Positions 54,901-60,264 of a DNA stretch of 64,000 nucleotides are shown here, piece by piece. The position numbers and the translations under genes are program-made. A model generated the notes under the pieces. The model was not told the DNA's origin, did not search any database, and worked only from the letters and a program-made list of their open reading frames with translations. The stretch comes from Leguminivora glycinivorella. Its lineage: Eukaryota; Arthropoda; Insecta; Lepidoptera; Tortricidae. The stretch covers positions 11,172,917-11,236,916 of the forward strand of contig NC_062995.1 in NCBI RefSeq assembly GCF_023078275.1, written 5' to 3'. Each line of letters starts with the position of its first letter. Position 1 is the first letter of the stretch.

Positions 54901-55990
54901 CAAACTTGATATACATAATCGGAAAAGTGAACCAATTGGTCAAGTAGACCAATGAAAAAAGTGGACGCATCGGTAATGAGGTGGGTCGGGAAAGTGGACT
55001 GTTTGGCAAAGTAGAAAGATCGGGAAAGTGGACAGATAGGTAAATAGACGGATTGAAAAAAAGAATTACGCAGATCGGGAAAGTGGACCGATGGTACCGG
55101 AGGGATCATAAATATCCAATATTTTGATATTTATTACAAATATTGGATATTTTCGAACCCTGATTCATCCTAAAAGTAAGCAATGATAATATCTATCACA
55201 GTATATATTCTCCTGATACCCAGAATCAATTATTTTGTTTGAATGTAGTAACGCAGCTCAAAATAGATTTTGCTCAGAATTAGACAAAAATTTAGATGCG
55301 GGTTCTTAGGAGCATATTACATACACACAAGCACAAGTTTATAAAATGGGGTCGAAATAAATGAAGTTAAAATCGTGTATCCATACTAATATTATAAATG
55401 GGAAAGTGTGTGTGTCTGTTTGTTTGTCCGTCTTTCACGGCAAAACGGAGCGACAAATGATTTTTAAGTGGAGATAGTTGAAGGGATGGAGAGTGACATA
55501 GGCTACTTTTTGTCTCTTTCTAACGCGAGCGAAGCCGCGGGCAAAAGCCAGTATTAAATGTTTTTTTGTTGTAGTGGGCTAGTTTCCTACTAGTCAAATC
55601 AGCTTCTCTTTAAGAACTGTCAAAACGATTTGCTAATATGGAATTACTATGAAATACTGAGGAGTGACGTCACGGTCCATTCATTTACTTTACATCTTTC
55701 TCATTGACTTATGAAATAGAAATTATGTTTAAACATAACCACTGTCCATATTTTTCTTCTAATTATGTGGTGCTTTATTTCGTGCACTGCATACAATATT
55801 TGAAGTATAGGAAGCTAGCCTATTATAAAATGTTTAAAAATAAATAAGTACTTACACAGTCACCGATGATGCTAGCAAAAGCATCAGCCAGTTTGTGCTC
55901 ATGAATATTGTACATTTTACCATTGACTGATAAACAGGCGCGGCACCTCAAGCCGCCTTCATTGGACGATTTACTAAGTCTTATATCCAT
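27197..55990 (-). CDS. Gene A: ZAD C2H2 zinc-finger protein (14 exons)
   Basis: Spliced gene assembled by eye from GT-AG junctions with consistent phases. Exons (5' to 3'): 55990-55856, 54555-54427, 53612-53495, 52844-52314, 44673-44539, 43411-43284, 41151-41077, 33643-33514, 32738-32544, 31893-31726, 30957-30856, 28373-28275, 28234-28136, 27358-27197. They encode about 734 residues: an N-terminal ZAD (residues 1-88, CRAC and CVYC pairs), an acidic then Lys/Arg-rich linker (about 89-304), and 13 C2H2 fingers (about 325-705) ending in a basic tail. ZAD-C2H2 proteins are a large insect family of nuclear DNA-binding factors in which the ZAD dimerises; the target here is unknown. The reading frame needs one fewer A in a 10-A run in exon 4, so the gene carries a frameshift or an assembly error. 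The introns total more than 26 kb and are filled with transposons. The paralog is gene B to the left. The gene call is firm, the function is by family only. Confidence 0.9.
27370..27490 (-). repeat. GGATCGAG repeat, 5' piece
   Basis: GGATCGAGTATTAT then complement of ACCTTTTTCTGTATGG. Starts a few nt upstream of gene A exon 14's acceptor. Confidence 0.65.
27491..27812 (+). repeat. CACAGTATAATAAAGAGTAC repeat, copy 2, with nested insertion
   Basis: Interrupted at 27603-27714 by a SINE-like piece (AGGTTGACTGGTAGAGAATG ... AATAAAGATAAAATAAATA) flanked by AACAGT on both sides. The same piece also occurs at 41265-41355. Confidence 0.75.
27813..27990 (-). repeat. GGATCGAG repeat, remainder
   Basis: CGCTCGGCTAGATGGCGCTA through AACTCTCTTTAATACTCGAT. 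Confidence 0.65.
28003..28118 (+). repeat. GGTGGCAAACAAGC (Lep1-like) repeat
   Basis: Starts GACAAACAGGTATACGGCCC. Ends about 20 nt from gene A exon 13's donor. Confidence 0.68.
28136..28234 (-). CDS. Gene A exon 13 (twin of exon 12)
   Basis: 33 codons, phase 0. H-ART-H, TGEKP, CDSC, NLLRHRKT, donor GTGAGT. It aligns with exon 12 without gaps at roughly two thirds nucleotide identity by eye, so the pair looks like a tandem exon duplication. A GGTGGCAAACAAGC-type repeat lies about 20 nt beyond the donor. Confidence 0.85.
28235..28274 (-). other. 40-nt intron between twin exons 12 and 13
   Basis: Coding-strand sequence starts GTGAGTATCC and ends TTGTCTGCAG. Reading through would change frame and lose the finger, while removing it restores an in-frame H-x4-H finger. 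Forty nucleotides is below the usual minimum for insect introns. Confidence 0.75.
28275..28373 (-). CDS. Gene A exon 12 (finger 10 end, finger 11 start)
   Basis: 33 codons, phase 0. H-MRS-H followed by the canonical linker TGEKP, CPEC, and NLNRHHRT up to donor GTGAGT. Same length and layout as exon 13, from which a 40-nt intron separates it. Confidence 0.85.
28400..29210. other. Gene A intron, repeat fragments
   Basis: 28410-28660 resembles the 2240-2460 repeat inverted (ATTTTGCATTTTATCCACAG). 28680-28800 is GC-rich with no ORF. Confidence 0.45.
29211..30190. mobile_element. Foldback element with about 65-bp terminal inverted repeats
   Basis: TATAATGAACCACTTCTCGA ... at 29211-29275 and its complement at 30122-30190. 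The interior 29290-30120 is AT-rich with no convincing ORF. Confidence 0.65.
30200..30730. other. Gene A intron, repeat fragments
   Basis: 30220-30350 is a ACGTGCGAAAAGGAAATTCG repeat with inverted arms. The rest is unrecognised. Confidence 0.45.
30856..30957 (-). CDS. Gene A exon 11 (end of finger 9, start of finger 10)
   Basis: 34 codons, phase 0. H-QSS-H of finger 9, linker LAVKPFA, then CNEC of finger 10. Acceptor TTCAACAG, donor GTAAGT. Counterpart of gene B exon 10, also 102 nt. Confidence 0.88.
31099..31636 (-). mobile_element. AGGGTTCCGTAGT element, copy 4
   Basis: Inverted copy in the gene A intron between exons 10 and 11. Confidence 0.8.
31726..31893 (-). CDS. Gene A exon 10 (finger 8, start of finger 9)
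   Basis: 56 codons, phase 0. Begins with the second Cys of finger 8 (CGMTF...HHRRKH), a Lys/Arg-rich linker, then CETC of finger 9. Donor CAC|GTAAGT. Gene B exon 9 is six codons shorter in the linker and after CETC. Confidence 0.88.
32025..32222 (-). repeat. tRNA-derived SINE (type 1)
   Basis: Same structure, in the gene A intron between exons 9 and 10. Confidence 0.72.
32225..32515 (+). repeat. GGATCGAG repeat
   Basis: Direct copy next to gene A exon 9, ending CGGAGTTATATATGTCTTTG. Confidence 0.7.
32544..32738 (-). CDS. Gene A exon 9 (fingers 6, 7, start of 8)
   Basis: 65 codons, phase 0. Finger 6 CTTC with a long His spacing (H-x6-H), finger 7 CEQC-x12-H-x4-H, then HRCEE. The first cysteine of finger 8 is the last but two residue; the second lies in the next exon. 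The block CEQCGENCASET is nearly identical in gene B exon 8. Confidence 0.88.
32808..33055 (-). repeat. CACAGTATAATAAAGAGTAC repeat, copy 3
   Basis: Inverted copy in the gene A intron between exons 8 and 9. Confidence 0.7.
33156..33483. repeat. GGGCCATTTTTTTTCAAAG foldback
   Basis: Ends GGCCATTTTTTTTCAAAGTT and complement. Similar element at 42045-42325 and fragments at 46225-46330, 52020-52090 and 53240-53310. Confidence 0.6.
33514..33643 (-). CDS. Gene A exon 8 (end of finger 4, finger 5)
   Basis: 130 nt, phase 2 to 0. Provides H-VRLA-H of finger 4 and all of finger 5 (CDLC-x12-H-x4-H). Acceptor TTCCACAG, donor GTAAAT. Counterpart of gene B exon 7 (130 nt). The preceding 7.4-kb intron holds LINE-A. 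Confidence 0.88.
34160..34335 (-). repeat. GGTGGCAAACAAGC (Lep1-like) repeat
   Basis: Inverted copy with the CTCCTTTTTACTGTGTATTT hairpin. Confidence 0.7.
34490..34730 (-). repeat. tRNA-derived SINE (type 1)
   Basis: Same structure with CTGAGCCAGACCGGTC at the A-box side. Confidence 0.72.
35464..36975 (+). pseudogene. LINE-A ORF1 with in-frame TGA
   Basis: 503 positions from ATG 35464 with a TGA at 36589-36591, after which the same frame stays open to 36975. N-terminus has Cys pairs CANC, CRLC, CQNC in a PHD-like zinc finger (residues about 10-62). About residues 139-200 form a coiled coil (REKIEMLQRKVEELQDKL). The C-terminal part resembles the esterase-like domain of CR1-type ORF1 proteins, but catalytic residues were not identified. 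Binds element RNA in this family. Confidence 0.75.
36905..39902 (+). pseudogene. LINE-A ORF2: endonuclease-reverse transcriptase, frameshifted
   Basis: Overlaps ORF1 by 71 nt in another frame. Endonuclease motifs: HQNIGGLNSK, SETF, LCGDWN, SDHD. RT motifs: LKKGERSDPNNYRPI, FLDLSKAFDYV, GVPQGSNLGPLLF and catalytic FADD. The open frame stops at 39571. The conserved C-terminus continues in the next frame to 39902, and the shift fits one extra A in the six-A run at 39510-39515. The protein would nick genomic DNA and copy element RNA there; this copy is broken as written. Confidence 0.85.
40109..40145 (+). repeat. (ATTG)n 3' terminal repeat of LINE-A
   Basis: About nine tandem 4-mers directly after AATAAATGATTG. 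Short tandem 3' repeats replace poly(A) in CR1/L2-like elements and are used for target-primed priming. Confidence 0.85.
40338..40470 (+). repeat. GGTGGCAAACAAGC (Lep1-like) repeat
   Basis: Just 3' of LINE-A. Ends ACTTGTACACTCC. Confidence 0.7.
41077..41151 (-). CDS. Gene A exon 7 (end of finger 3, start of finger 4)
   Basis: 75 nt, phase 2 to 2. Supplies the HHAMH histidines of finger 3 and CQHC of finger 4. Donor GTGAGT, acceptor GATACAG. Counterpart of gene B exon 6, also 75 nt. Confidence 0.88.
41361..41796. mobile_element. MITE, about 170-bp inverted repeats
   Basis: Left arm 41361-41533, right arm about 41627-41796, near-perfect. Includes CTTTCAACAGTCATCTACTG and its complement. No ORF of substance. 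Gene A intron between exons 6 and 7 neighbourhood (upstream of 41151 on plus). Confidence 0.8.
42045..42325. repeat. GGGCCATTTTTATCTAAG foldback
   Basis: Second copy of the 33156-33483 family, opposite centre orientation. Confidence 0.6.
42354..43175. mobile_element. Inverted-arm element made of short GCATAAT/GCAGAAT clauses
   Basis: Left arm repeats GCATAA, GGCAGA, GGCATA about every 11-17 bp. The right arm carries the complements ATTCTGC and TTATGCC. The centre has CTCCTCGCTTCGCTCGTCGTCG. No ORF. Confidence 0.6.
43284..43411 (-). CDS. Gene A exon 6 (finger 2, first half of finger 3)
   Basis: 128 nt, phase 0 to 2. Finger 2 is CEIC-x12-H-x3-H. Finger 3 starts with CNKC, and the intron interrupts it before the histidines. 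Donor GTGAGA. Counterpart of gene B exon 5 (also 128 nt). Confidence 0.88.
43744..43923. mobile_element. Palindromic MITE copy 2 (homologous gene A intron)
   Basis: Nearly identical to 15086-15270 and followed by the same CGCGATGGGACCAGTGCC. Lies between gene A exons 5 and 6, the intron corresponding to that of copy 1. Outer inverted segments (43475-43525 and 43945-43985, CAGTTTTGTGACGA) suggest it sits inside another foldback. Confidence 0.78.
44098..44300 (+). repeat. tRNA-derived SINE (type 1)
   Basis: Plus-strand copy: GTCTGGCGCAGTCGGTAGTG, GGTTCGAATCCCGG, TTTGTGTGATGAGCACAGA. Confidence 0.75.
44539..44673 (-). CDS. Gene A exon 5 (finger 1)
   Basis: 45 codons starting EEQLAEIAARKES, then finger CEDC-x12-H-x3-H, ending HSP at donor GTAAGT. 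Phase 0 to 0. Same length and the same EEQL...HSP frame as gene B exon 4. Confidence 0.9.
44818..45685 (+). repeat. GGATCGAG repeat, split by AGGGTTCCGTAGT element
   Basis: 44818-45068 and 45640-45685 join across copy 5. Confidence 0.72.
45069..45640 (+). mobile_element. AGGGTTCCGTAGT element, copy 5
   Basis: Inserted in a T run of the GGATCGAG repeat, whose TCTTAGAC part resumes at 45640. Confidence 0.8.
45685..45955 (-). repeat. ACCCCTGACGCAAAAACGACGG repeat
   Basis: Inverted copy with a (CAGA)n tract. Direct copies at 22168-22330 and 33750-33965, a fragment at 43605-43720. Confidence 0.6.
46598..47548 (+). CDS. LINE-B ORF1 protein
   Basis: 316 residues. Ser/Gly-rich N-terminus, coiled coil at about 60-145 (heptads through LAELKKQMSDMM and VSNIKNQVTDIRNS), then an RNA-binding module (RNLRAKNIVIAGIPE) and a C-terminal domain (QTPQQRKVLENLQKEL) like the L1-type ORF1 arrangement. 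Likely trimerises and packages element RNA. Ends with TGC TGA at 47543-47548 inside the ORF2 frame. Confidence 0.85.
   Translation: MSTLQRTPPGGGITVSGAGLSGSQPNLAFSSEQDNAQITFRNKRKLSSENDHILSDLAELKKQMSDMMHLLSTNNIAQTERMNQLCDNVSNIKNQVTDIRNSIDNVIIEQNNMKDQLNSLQTSMNVTESRLGLLETDFNGLKTSQQIEPSDPQISYENLIAECRERNLRAKNIVIAGIPEPDLTLPANAEYDYNEIVKVTKSIFSDCPEPKQYFRLGKPQENKPRPIKVCFALEDTVTYILRNKSKVKLNNIKIYSDQTPQQRKVLENLQKELQRRISNGETNLRIGYVKGAPRILDSQPKKSNPTVHTKTAAGKC
47434..50409 (+). CDS. LINE-B ORF2: endonuclease-reverse transcriptase
   Basis: The frame is open from the codon after TAA at 47431 through TGA-free sequence to 50409. The region upstream of about 47600 overlaps ORF1. Endonuclease: LTETW, FGDFNYD, ILDHV, MADHKQ. 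RT: IYKSGKKSEPGNYRPVS, FIDLRKAFDTVSH, GVPQGSILGPLLFLIYIN, catalytic YADD, then the thumb (KYLGLILDSQLTWKPHI) and a C-terminal domain. No ATG occurs before MADHKQ at the end of the endonuclease, so translation must start at a non-AUG codon, by reinitiation, or through -1 frameshifting from ORF1 (signal at 47497-47564). Confidence 0.88.
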   Translation, partial: WRDKFTNWLCKGSPKNSRLTAKKIQSDRPHEDSSREVLIPSGGRISYQIATSYTEIKLSKKSLKCFYANVRSIVKPGKFDELKCIIESFDTTIHIIALTETWIKDEEEAKRLHLTGYSHYYNYRHTGRGGGVSIYVQNTLKHNLIEECCINENHFVWVHIEKFSLDIGTIYKPERTNSESFLEEYSRQLRSRKRVLIFGDFNYDILHPKSVTKDYKQTLKENDITILNKIDQEHSTRQTPTTNTILDHVCTNLKQNDFHLTLIDSSMADHKQIYLEIKQYQPPAKKVIEYKALNYEKLYRTIEENKNNENCVYDIFEVKLLTCLQKSRITKLKTLNPPRQEWINKDIINAIDHRNKLWQEYKRNNTKETLKKVQAERKMVSENIQTAKNIYYHKAFKECTDKPLKMWNLIGSLSNNKIKDNVNPGQLDVNSRIVKDPKDICEEFNLYFSTIGISLASQIPPVQTQFCDVGNGDKLRYLKPTTEDEIQKIIHNLKTNTSSGLDEITAKSLKCISPIIIPELTRCINKNIENGTFPDSLKMAKVTPIYKSGKKSEPGNYRPVSVLSTVSKIYEKIIYSRLDKFLEAKNFISQKQYGFRPKSNTLSATIDLVTKIKIKIDQKQIVLGIFIDLRKAFDTVSHDILLKKLNNAGIVDKAHDILKSYLENRFQIVKIGMDKSGPRPVNCGVPQGSILGPLLFLIYINNIQDIGLKGDLTLYADDTSIFYSATCIEEIMINVQNDLDILNDWFQSNLLTINISKTNFVIFSAINKKINDFSPPTINGQVINRKPHEKYLGLILDSQLTWKPHIEKTKAKLSSLTGALRNIARCLPRKVKFLIYNSLAKPHIDYLIEVWGTAAKTNLNKIQIAQNKLVKTLFHYNYLTSTEKIYTETKIMNVTQTYIYLTCLLIRKILEKRIHTQISFVKKNQFQRIKLRNANNLVLLQHRSTYGKRSLVYEGAQIYNKLPRDIRELESINRFKKYLKYHIINNVKLVK
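47497..47564 (+). promoter_or_regulatory. Candidate -1 programmed frameshift signal, LINE-B ORF1/ORF2
   Basis: Seven A at 47497-47503 read CC-A AAA AAA in the ORF1 frame, a canonical slippery heptamer. The spacer is 7 nt (47504-47510). Then 47511-47519 (CGACCGTCC) can pair with 47556-47564 (GGGCGGTCG), nine pairs with one G-U. A smaller stem CAGCA/TGCTG lies inside the loop. Slipping back one base enters ORF2 with no stop. The pairing was worked out by eye. Confidence 0.65.
50478..50853 (+). repeat. Degenerate duplication in LINE-B 3' UTR
   Basis: Three landmarks occur twice at offsets of 250-277 nt: CTACCACRAATATTAAAT (50478, 50728), a GCATG block (50536, 50813) and GGCCCKTTACRCC (50568, 50841). 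A-rich runs lie between them. Confidence 0.6.
51018..51439. other. Sequence 3' of LINE-B
   Basis: Includes a GC-rich palindromic stretch (GCCGAGCGCTCGGCGC at 51177-51192). May be host intron or further element sequence. Confidence 0.4.
51440..52012 (-). mobile_element. AGGGTTCCGTAGT element, copy 6
   Basis: Inverted copy. The terminal CTACGGAACCCT is duplicated at 51981-52010. Confidence 0.8.
52165..52300 (-). repeat. GGTGGCAAACAAGC (Lep1-like) repeat
   Basis: Inverted copy whose ACGTAGTATAAAAAAA end is about 15 nt from gene A exon 4's donor. Confidence 0.7.
52314..52844 (-). pseudogene. Gene A exon 4 (charged linker, frameshifted)
   Basis: 531 nt from acceptor TTTTTCAG to donor AAG|GTAAGA. 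Encodes a start rich in Asp/Glu, then Lys/Arg clusters such as KKRRVKKKIELKEE that could be nuclear localisation signals. Phase arithmetic requires 530 nt. The frame breaks at a run of ten A on the coding strand (plus 52702-52711, ten T). As written, translation hits TGA a few codons later, yet the other frame stays open for more than 120 codons to the correct donor. This is an indel or a homopolymer error, not loss of the exon. Confidence 0.8.
53495..53612 (-). CDS. Gene A exon 3 (linker)
   Basis: 118 nt between acceptor TTTTTCAG and donor GTAAGT, phase 0 to 1. Encodes a low-complexity Ser/Thr-rich stretch with no recognisable domain. It has no separate counterpart in gene B, where the linker is one exon. 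Confidence 0.8.
53620..54420. other. Gene A intron 2, repeat fragments
   Basis: 53630-53800 matches 44330-44510 inverted. The remainder is unrecognised. Confidence 0.45.
54427..54555 (-). CDS. Gene A exon 2 (ZAD second half)
   Basis: 43 codons, phase 0 to 0. Contains LPQHLCVYCGTRLL, the second cysteine pair of the ZAD, and FRDMCLQTQEYL. Acceptor CCCAG, donor GTACGT. Exactly the same length (129 nt) as gene B exon 2. Confidence 0.9.
54813..54899. repeat. Hairpin, about 37-bp arms
   Basis: GATATATCAACGGTGAAGTA ... and its near complement around a short AT loop. Confidence 0.75.
54905..55095. repeat. Degenerate minisatellite, about 17-bp clauses
   Basis: Repeats of CGGGAAAGTGGACCGAT with many variants. 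Follows the hairpin at 54813-54899. Confidence 0.7.
55856..55990 (-). CDS. Gene A exon 1 (ZAD first half)
   Basis: 45 codons from ATG at 55990, including the zinc-binding pair CRACL and the block YNIHEHKLADAF. It ends at donor GT|GTAAGT-like (ACTTAC on plus, 55850-55855), phase 0. Gene B exon 1 has the same layout. Confidence 0.9.
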
Positions 55991-57112
55991 TGTAAAACAC
56001 TAAATTTACTTTAAATATGTACTAAGATGTAAAATTAATTAAAAAGTATGATTAAACTATAGATTTTTATATTCTTATAGGGAAAATAGAGCATAGCATA
56101 GGACGACGGCCGACGCGAATTCACAAAGATGAAGCAACCTTTGACAGCAGAGCTAATTTTATTTTTTTTTTTTTCTTCGTCCTTCTGGACAGGCTAGGAC
56201 CATAGGCCATACCGCCTCGTCTTGAGTGAAGTATTTCTATTTTCCTTTATTCTTCTTGTTTTAATTTCATTAGTCTTCCTTTTAATATCATGTGTCAAAT
56301 CCAGTAAGCATGTCTTCAGTTGTCTCAATAAAAAATTCGTCTCTTTCAGTACAGCAGAGCTAAGCTGTCAGACTCTGTGGTTAAGTGTGGTTTGCGTTCG
56401 GAAACTTAATTCTTTTCACATGACTTTTTCATAAAGGCCAATACAGATGGGATTATAAATCGAAATATCGAAATAAATAGGTAGCGTCTATTCGGAAAGA
56501 GAACAGTTGTGAAACGTAGGGGGTTCAATACATTCTACGACTCTTCTCTTTTTTTTTTTTGTGGCTTTTTCGATTGACGAAAATGTCGCCCCCAAAGAGA
56601 ATATAATCACTAATGATGTCAATATTGTCAACACCGTGAAGAATAGAGATAAAGGAGCTACCTCTTTATGTATCAGAAGTGCATAATTATATAAAAGAAA
56701 AGATAGGTGGCGCTGCAATCGCAGGTACATAAGGGTTTGACAATCTCTTAGCCTTCTCGGTTGTAAAGTAACCCCGCCGGAGCAAGAGGTCCCGGGTTCA
56801 AATCCTGATGAGAGCTTTTTTTTTCTACAGATTTTTTTTCCTGAGTTATTTTATTTTTTTACTATCCAAAAATAATTTGTTATATTTTTCGACATTTCAT
56901 TCGCAAGACTTACAACATTACCTAAGATGGGGCATTGGTAGGCTGATAGAGTCCATGATGCTGAGTAAGATCCACTAGGTTTCCCAAAATGTCCTAGGTT
57001 GATTGTATGAAACTTTCCTTTTTTGCTACCGAAAATGTATAGAAATCTGGTAACAAAAAAGGAAGGTTTCATACAAACTACATAGGACATTAAGGAAACC
57101 TAGTGGAGGTTA
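55991..57112. other. Upstream region of gene A
   Basis: Promoter expected here but no TATA box or initiator could be assigned. Contains a tRNA-like piece and a CCTAGTGGATC-type inverted pair (56970-57110). Confidence 0.4.
56735..56820 (+). repeat. tRNA-like sequence, third type
   Basis: B-box-like GGTCCCGGGTTCAAATCC followed by a T run. The acceptor and D arms do not fold well. Probably SINE-derived. Confidence 0.45.
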
Positions 57113-57472
57113 CCTATCAAAATATCGAAAATTGTAATGTCGAATATTAGTAGCCCGAAAACGTTTCCCATTTTATTAATTGCCCTAAGTTTTGTTTGCC
57201 CGAAAGTACTTTTCCCCTATTATTATTTTCCCCATTCTTATTTCGCTGTAATTTTGTTTCGCTTATGATTCGAATCAACACTTATTAAAATGCCTAAGAA
57301 TCATTTGACAACTACTTTTTGTCGCGTAAAGTTTCTAATCCGAAATATTATTTAGCCGCTATATCAAAAGTTCGAAATTCGAATTAATACTTGTTAAAAT
57401 TCCTAAGTATCATTTGACAGCTATTTTGTATGGCGTATAGTTTTATAATTCGAAATATTATCAAGCCGCTAT

Positions 57473-57566
57473 TGTAGTGAATGAAGAGGTATTCATAGCA
57501 ACTGATTTATTATCATTCTACCGCCAGTACATAAATGTATATCTTGGTATGAATACCCACACAACA
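57473..57566 (-). repeat. 3' LTR of Mag-like element
   Basis: 94 bp, identical to the copy at 62331-62424. GCTAT lies immediately outside at 57468-57472. Confidence 0.93.
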
Positions 57567-57577
57567 TCTTTCCTCTT
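57567..57577 (-). other. Polypurine tract of Mag-like element
   Basis: Coding-strand AAGAGGAAAGA directly before the 3' LTR, the usual plus-strand primer position. Confidence 0.75.
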
Positions 57578-58179
57578 ATAAAAATAAGCCTTAAGTACAT
57601 GCATTAAGATAAGATATAATATTGCCTATGAGTATTCAAAATAGAAGTAAACTTTACATATGTATAAAGTTAACTCATTAATATTAGAATATTACATAAT
57701 ATTATTTTAATTGCCACACAGGTAATATAGTTACAGTTTTTAGAATGAATAATTGTTATGATGATATTACACCAATCAGCGTTGATGTTACGAATATATT
57801 ACGAGTAGGTATATATTAATAATACAATTGTGGTGCTGTATTACATTAACGTAGTACATTAACGTAACATATAAGAATGACCTTATTAAATATTATGGTA
57901 TTTTTAAGCACATTTTATCATCGGTTTTTTTTTTTTTTTACATGCATAGAATTTATCAACTGCAGCTGACCACATTATAAGTACTTATAGTTAACTTAAA
58001 TAGTCTCTAAATTAATACATGACTTCATGACACGTAACTTTATTATTATATAATTTATAATATGCATATTTCCCCTTTTTTTTTACAGTTATTTTATTTT
58101 GATTACCTATACATATCAGTGATTGATAGAAACATCTGGGAAACTTTTTCTTTGGCCCAAGATAAACACAGGTATTTTA

Positions 58180-60264
58180 TTACATCCATTTTTTTATATT
58201 AATGCGTGCCTTAATAGCTGCCTGTCTCGGTTCGCGTGGTTTTTCCGTATGTGGTAGCGGAACTGGCTCGGGATCATGAGCTATACCAGCACTGCCAGCT
58301 CCAGCGGGAGACGACCTGTCACTGTCGGCACTCGACAGGGCTTCGTCATCGCTCGGCAGCTTATCAGCAACGTTGCCATCATTCACCGGCGAACATCGCT
58401 CAAGTTTTATTAAATGACGCCTGTTCCTCCTGATTCGCTTATCGGAGCGATCAGTCACAAAATAGGAACGAGGCTGATCAGCTCGCGACTCGACACGGGC
58501 TTGCCTCCTGCGCTGCCCGTCCACCACCAGCACTGGGTCGCCTGGCTGGAGCTCCGGCAGTGCTCGTGATCGTTGGTCGTAGTGCTGCTTGCTAGATTGT
58601 TGTTTACGTACCATACTCTCATAGTCACGACTGTTATCTCGGCTCGGTCGAAGTTTACTCACGTGGGACGGTAACCTCGTGTTGAGTGTGCGTCCCATTA
58701 GTAATTGAGATGGCGAACTTAAGTTGTCGCGGGGTGTAGCTCGGAAATTTAAAAGTCCTAAATAAAAGTCGGTGCCTGAATTTATAGATTTTATAAGAAT
58801 GTCCTTAACCGTACGTACGCTTTTCTCACTTCGACCGTTCGACTGTGAATAGTAGGGAGAGGTCGTTATATGATCAAACTCCCATTCTTTTTTGAAACTC
58901 GCGAACTCTTTCGAAGCATATGCGGGTCCGTTATCCGTCACTAATACCCAAGGAATACCGTGTCTAGCAAACTGCTCTTTCATGGCTTCTACGACCGCCC
59001 TACTTCCTATATTTTTGATTTGACTCACTTCGATAAAATTAGAAAAATAATCGACTAGTATCAGAAAATATTTTGAGCCATATTGGAAAATGTCGGATCC
59101 TACTTTTATCCACGGTAAATCAGGTATATCATGCGGCAACATGGGTTCGCGCTGAGGCCTCGGCGCGCGCGCGGCGCATGCCCCACAGCGGCGGACGCGG
59201 CGCTCCACATCGCTACTCATTCCCGGCCAGTACATGACGTCACGCGCATGCCGCTTACAGCGATCGATGCCCATGTGTCCGTCGTGAACGCGATTTATCA
59301 TTTCCGTTCTGAGTTTTTTCGGAATATATACTAAATTGTCCTTGAAAATTATACCATCTACATATTCTAAACTATCTCGAAAGGACCAATGTCCTCGAAC
59401 TTTTTCATTGACTTCATACTTACAGCGCGGCCAACCTGAATGTATATAATTAATTATTAACAGACATTCTTCATCCGCTGCCGTCTCCTCTCTGATTGTA
59501 CGCAACTTACTGTCACTGAATCTAACATTTTCCAACAAGAAACATGATTGGTCGTTTATTTCCTCGGATACCTTGTCACTAATGTTGTCTGGAAGGGGTG
59601 CTCGAGATAACGTGTCTGCCACAAACATATATTTACCTGGCTTATACACGACCTTGAAATCATAACCTTGGATGCGAAGCATCATCCTCTGCAATCGCGC
59701 TGGCACAGAATCTAAAGGTTTAGAAAACAATGCCTCCAGAGGTTTGTGATCTGTCTCGATCGTGACGTCACCATGAGCGTACACGTATTGGTGGAAACGC
59801 TCTAGTCCGAAGACTATGGCCAGAAGCTCCTTTTCAATTTGTGCATACCTAGTCTGCGCGTCTGTCAGTGTGGCAGACGCATATTCGATGGGCCGGCCCG
59901 CTTGCAGTATCACCGCGCCCAGCGCGTGCTGACTAGCGTCCACCGAGACGAGCACGGGAGCGCGCGGCGCGTACAGGGCCAGCACGGGCGCGCCGCTCAC
60001 CAGCGCCCGCAGCCGCCCCGCGGCCGCCTCATGCTCCGGCTCCCAGCACCATTCCGTGTCCTTTTTCAATAAAGCTCGCAAAGGTGACGCTACCTCTGAG
60101 TAGTTAGGTATAAATTTGGATAAATAATTCACCATACCTAAAAACCTTTCCAGAGATGCTCGATCATGCGGAGAAGGCATCTTCTCGATAGCCTTAACTT
60201 TCTCAGAGTCCACGCGCATACCCTCATGACTAAACGTGTGACCTAGATAAGTAATTTGCTGCAC
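58180..60264 (-). CDS. Mag-like RNase H-integrase (rest of pol)
   Basis: 694 residues, continuing RT in the next frame (YLGHTFSHEGM). RNase H: VSVDASQHALGAV, QIEKELLAI, IETDHKPL. Integrase: zinc-binding HHCC (HDGHMGIDRCKRH ... CGAC), then a DDE core with D in VGSDIF, D in TDNGPAY and E in GRSEKS. The C-terminus has a Lys/Arg-rich tail and an acidic Ser-rich extension and no chromodomain that I recognise. The apparent start is an artefact of the frame break: gag-pol would be a single ORF if one base were present near 60285-60296. Confidence 0.9.
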   Translation of the reverse strand: MQQITYLGHTFSHEGMRVDSEKVKAIEKMPSPHDRASLERFLGMVNYLSKFIPNYSEVASPLRALLKKDTEWCWEPEHEAAAGRLRALVSGAPVLALYAPRAPVLVSVDASQHALGAVILQAGRPIEYASATLTDAQTRYAQIEKELLAIVFGLERFHQYVYAHGDVTIETDHKPLEALFSKPLDSVPARLQRMMLRIQGYDFKVVYKPGKYMFVADTLSRAPLPDNISDKVSEEINDQSCFLLENVRFSDSKLRTIREETAADEECLLIINYIHSGWPRCKYEVNEKVRGHWSFRDSLEYVDGIIFKDNLVYIPKKLRTEMINRVHDGHMGIDRCKRHARDVMYWPGMSSDVERRVRRCGACAARAPRPQREPMLPHDIPDLPWIKVGSDIFQYGSKYFLILVDYFSNFIEVSQIKNIGSRAVVEAMKEQFARHGIPWVLVTDNGPAYASKEFASFKKEWEFDHITTSPYYSQSNGRSEKSVRTVKDILIKSINSGTDFYLGLLNFRATPRDNLSSPSQLLMGRTLNTRLPSHVSKLRPSRDNSRDYESMVRKQQSSKQHYDQRSRALPELQPGDPVLVVDGQRRRQARVESRADQPRSYFVTDRSDKRIRRNRRHLIKLERCSPVNDGNVADKLPSDDEALSSADSDRSSPAGAGSAGIAHDPEPVPLPHTEKPREPRQAAIKARINIKKWM

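Noticed and set aside
57567..58179. Possible env gene of the LTR element
   Set aside because: AT-rich with no open frame; the element has only gag-pol.
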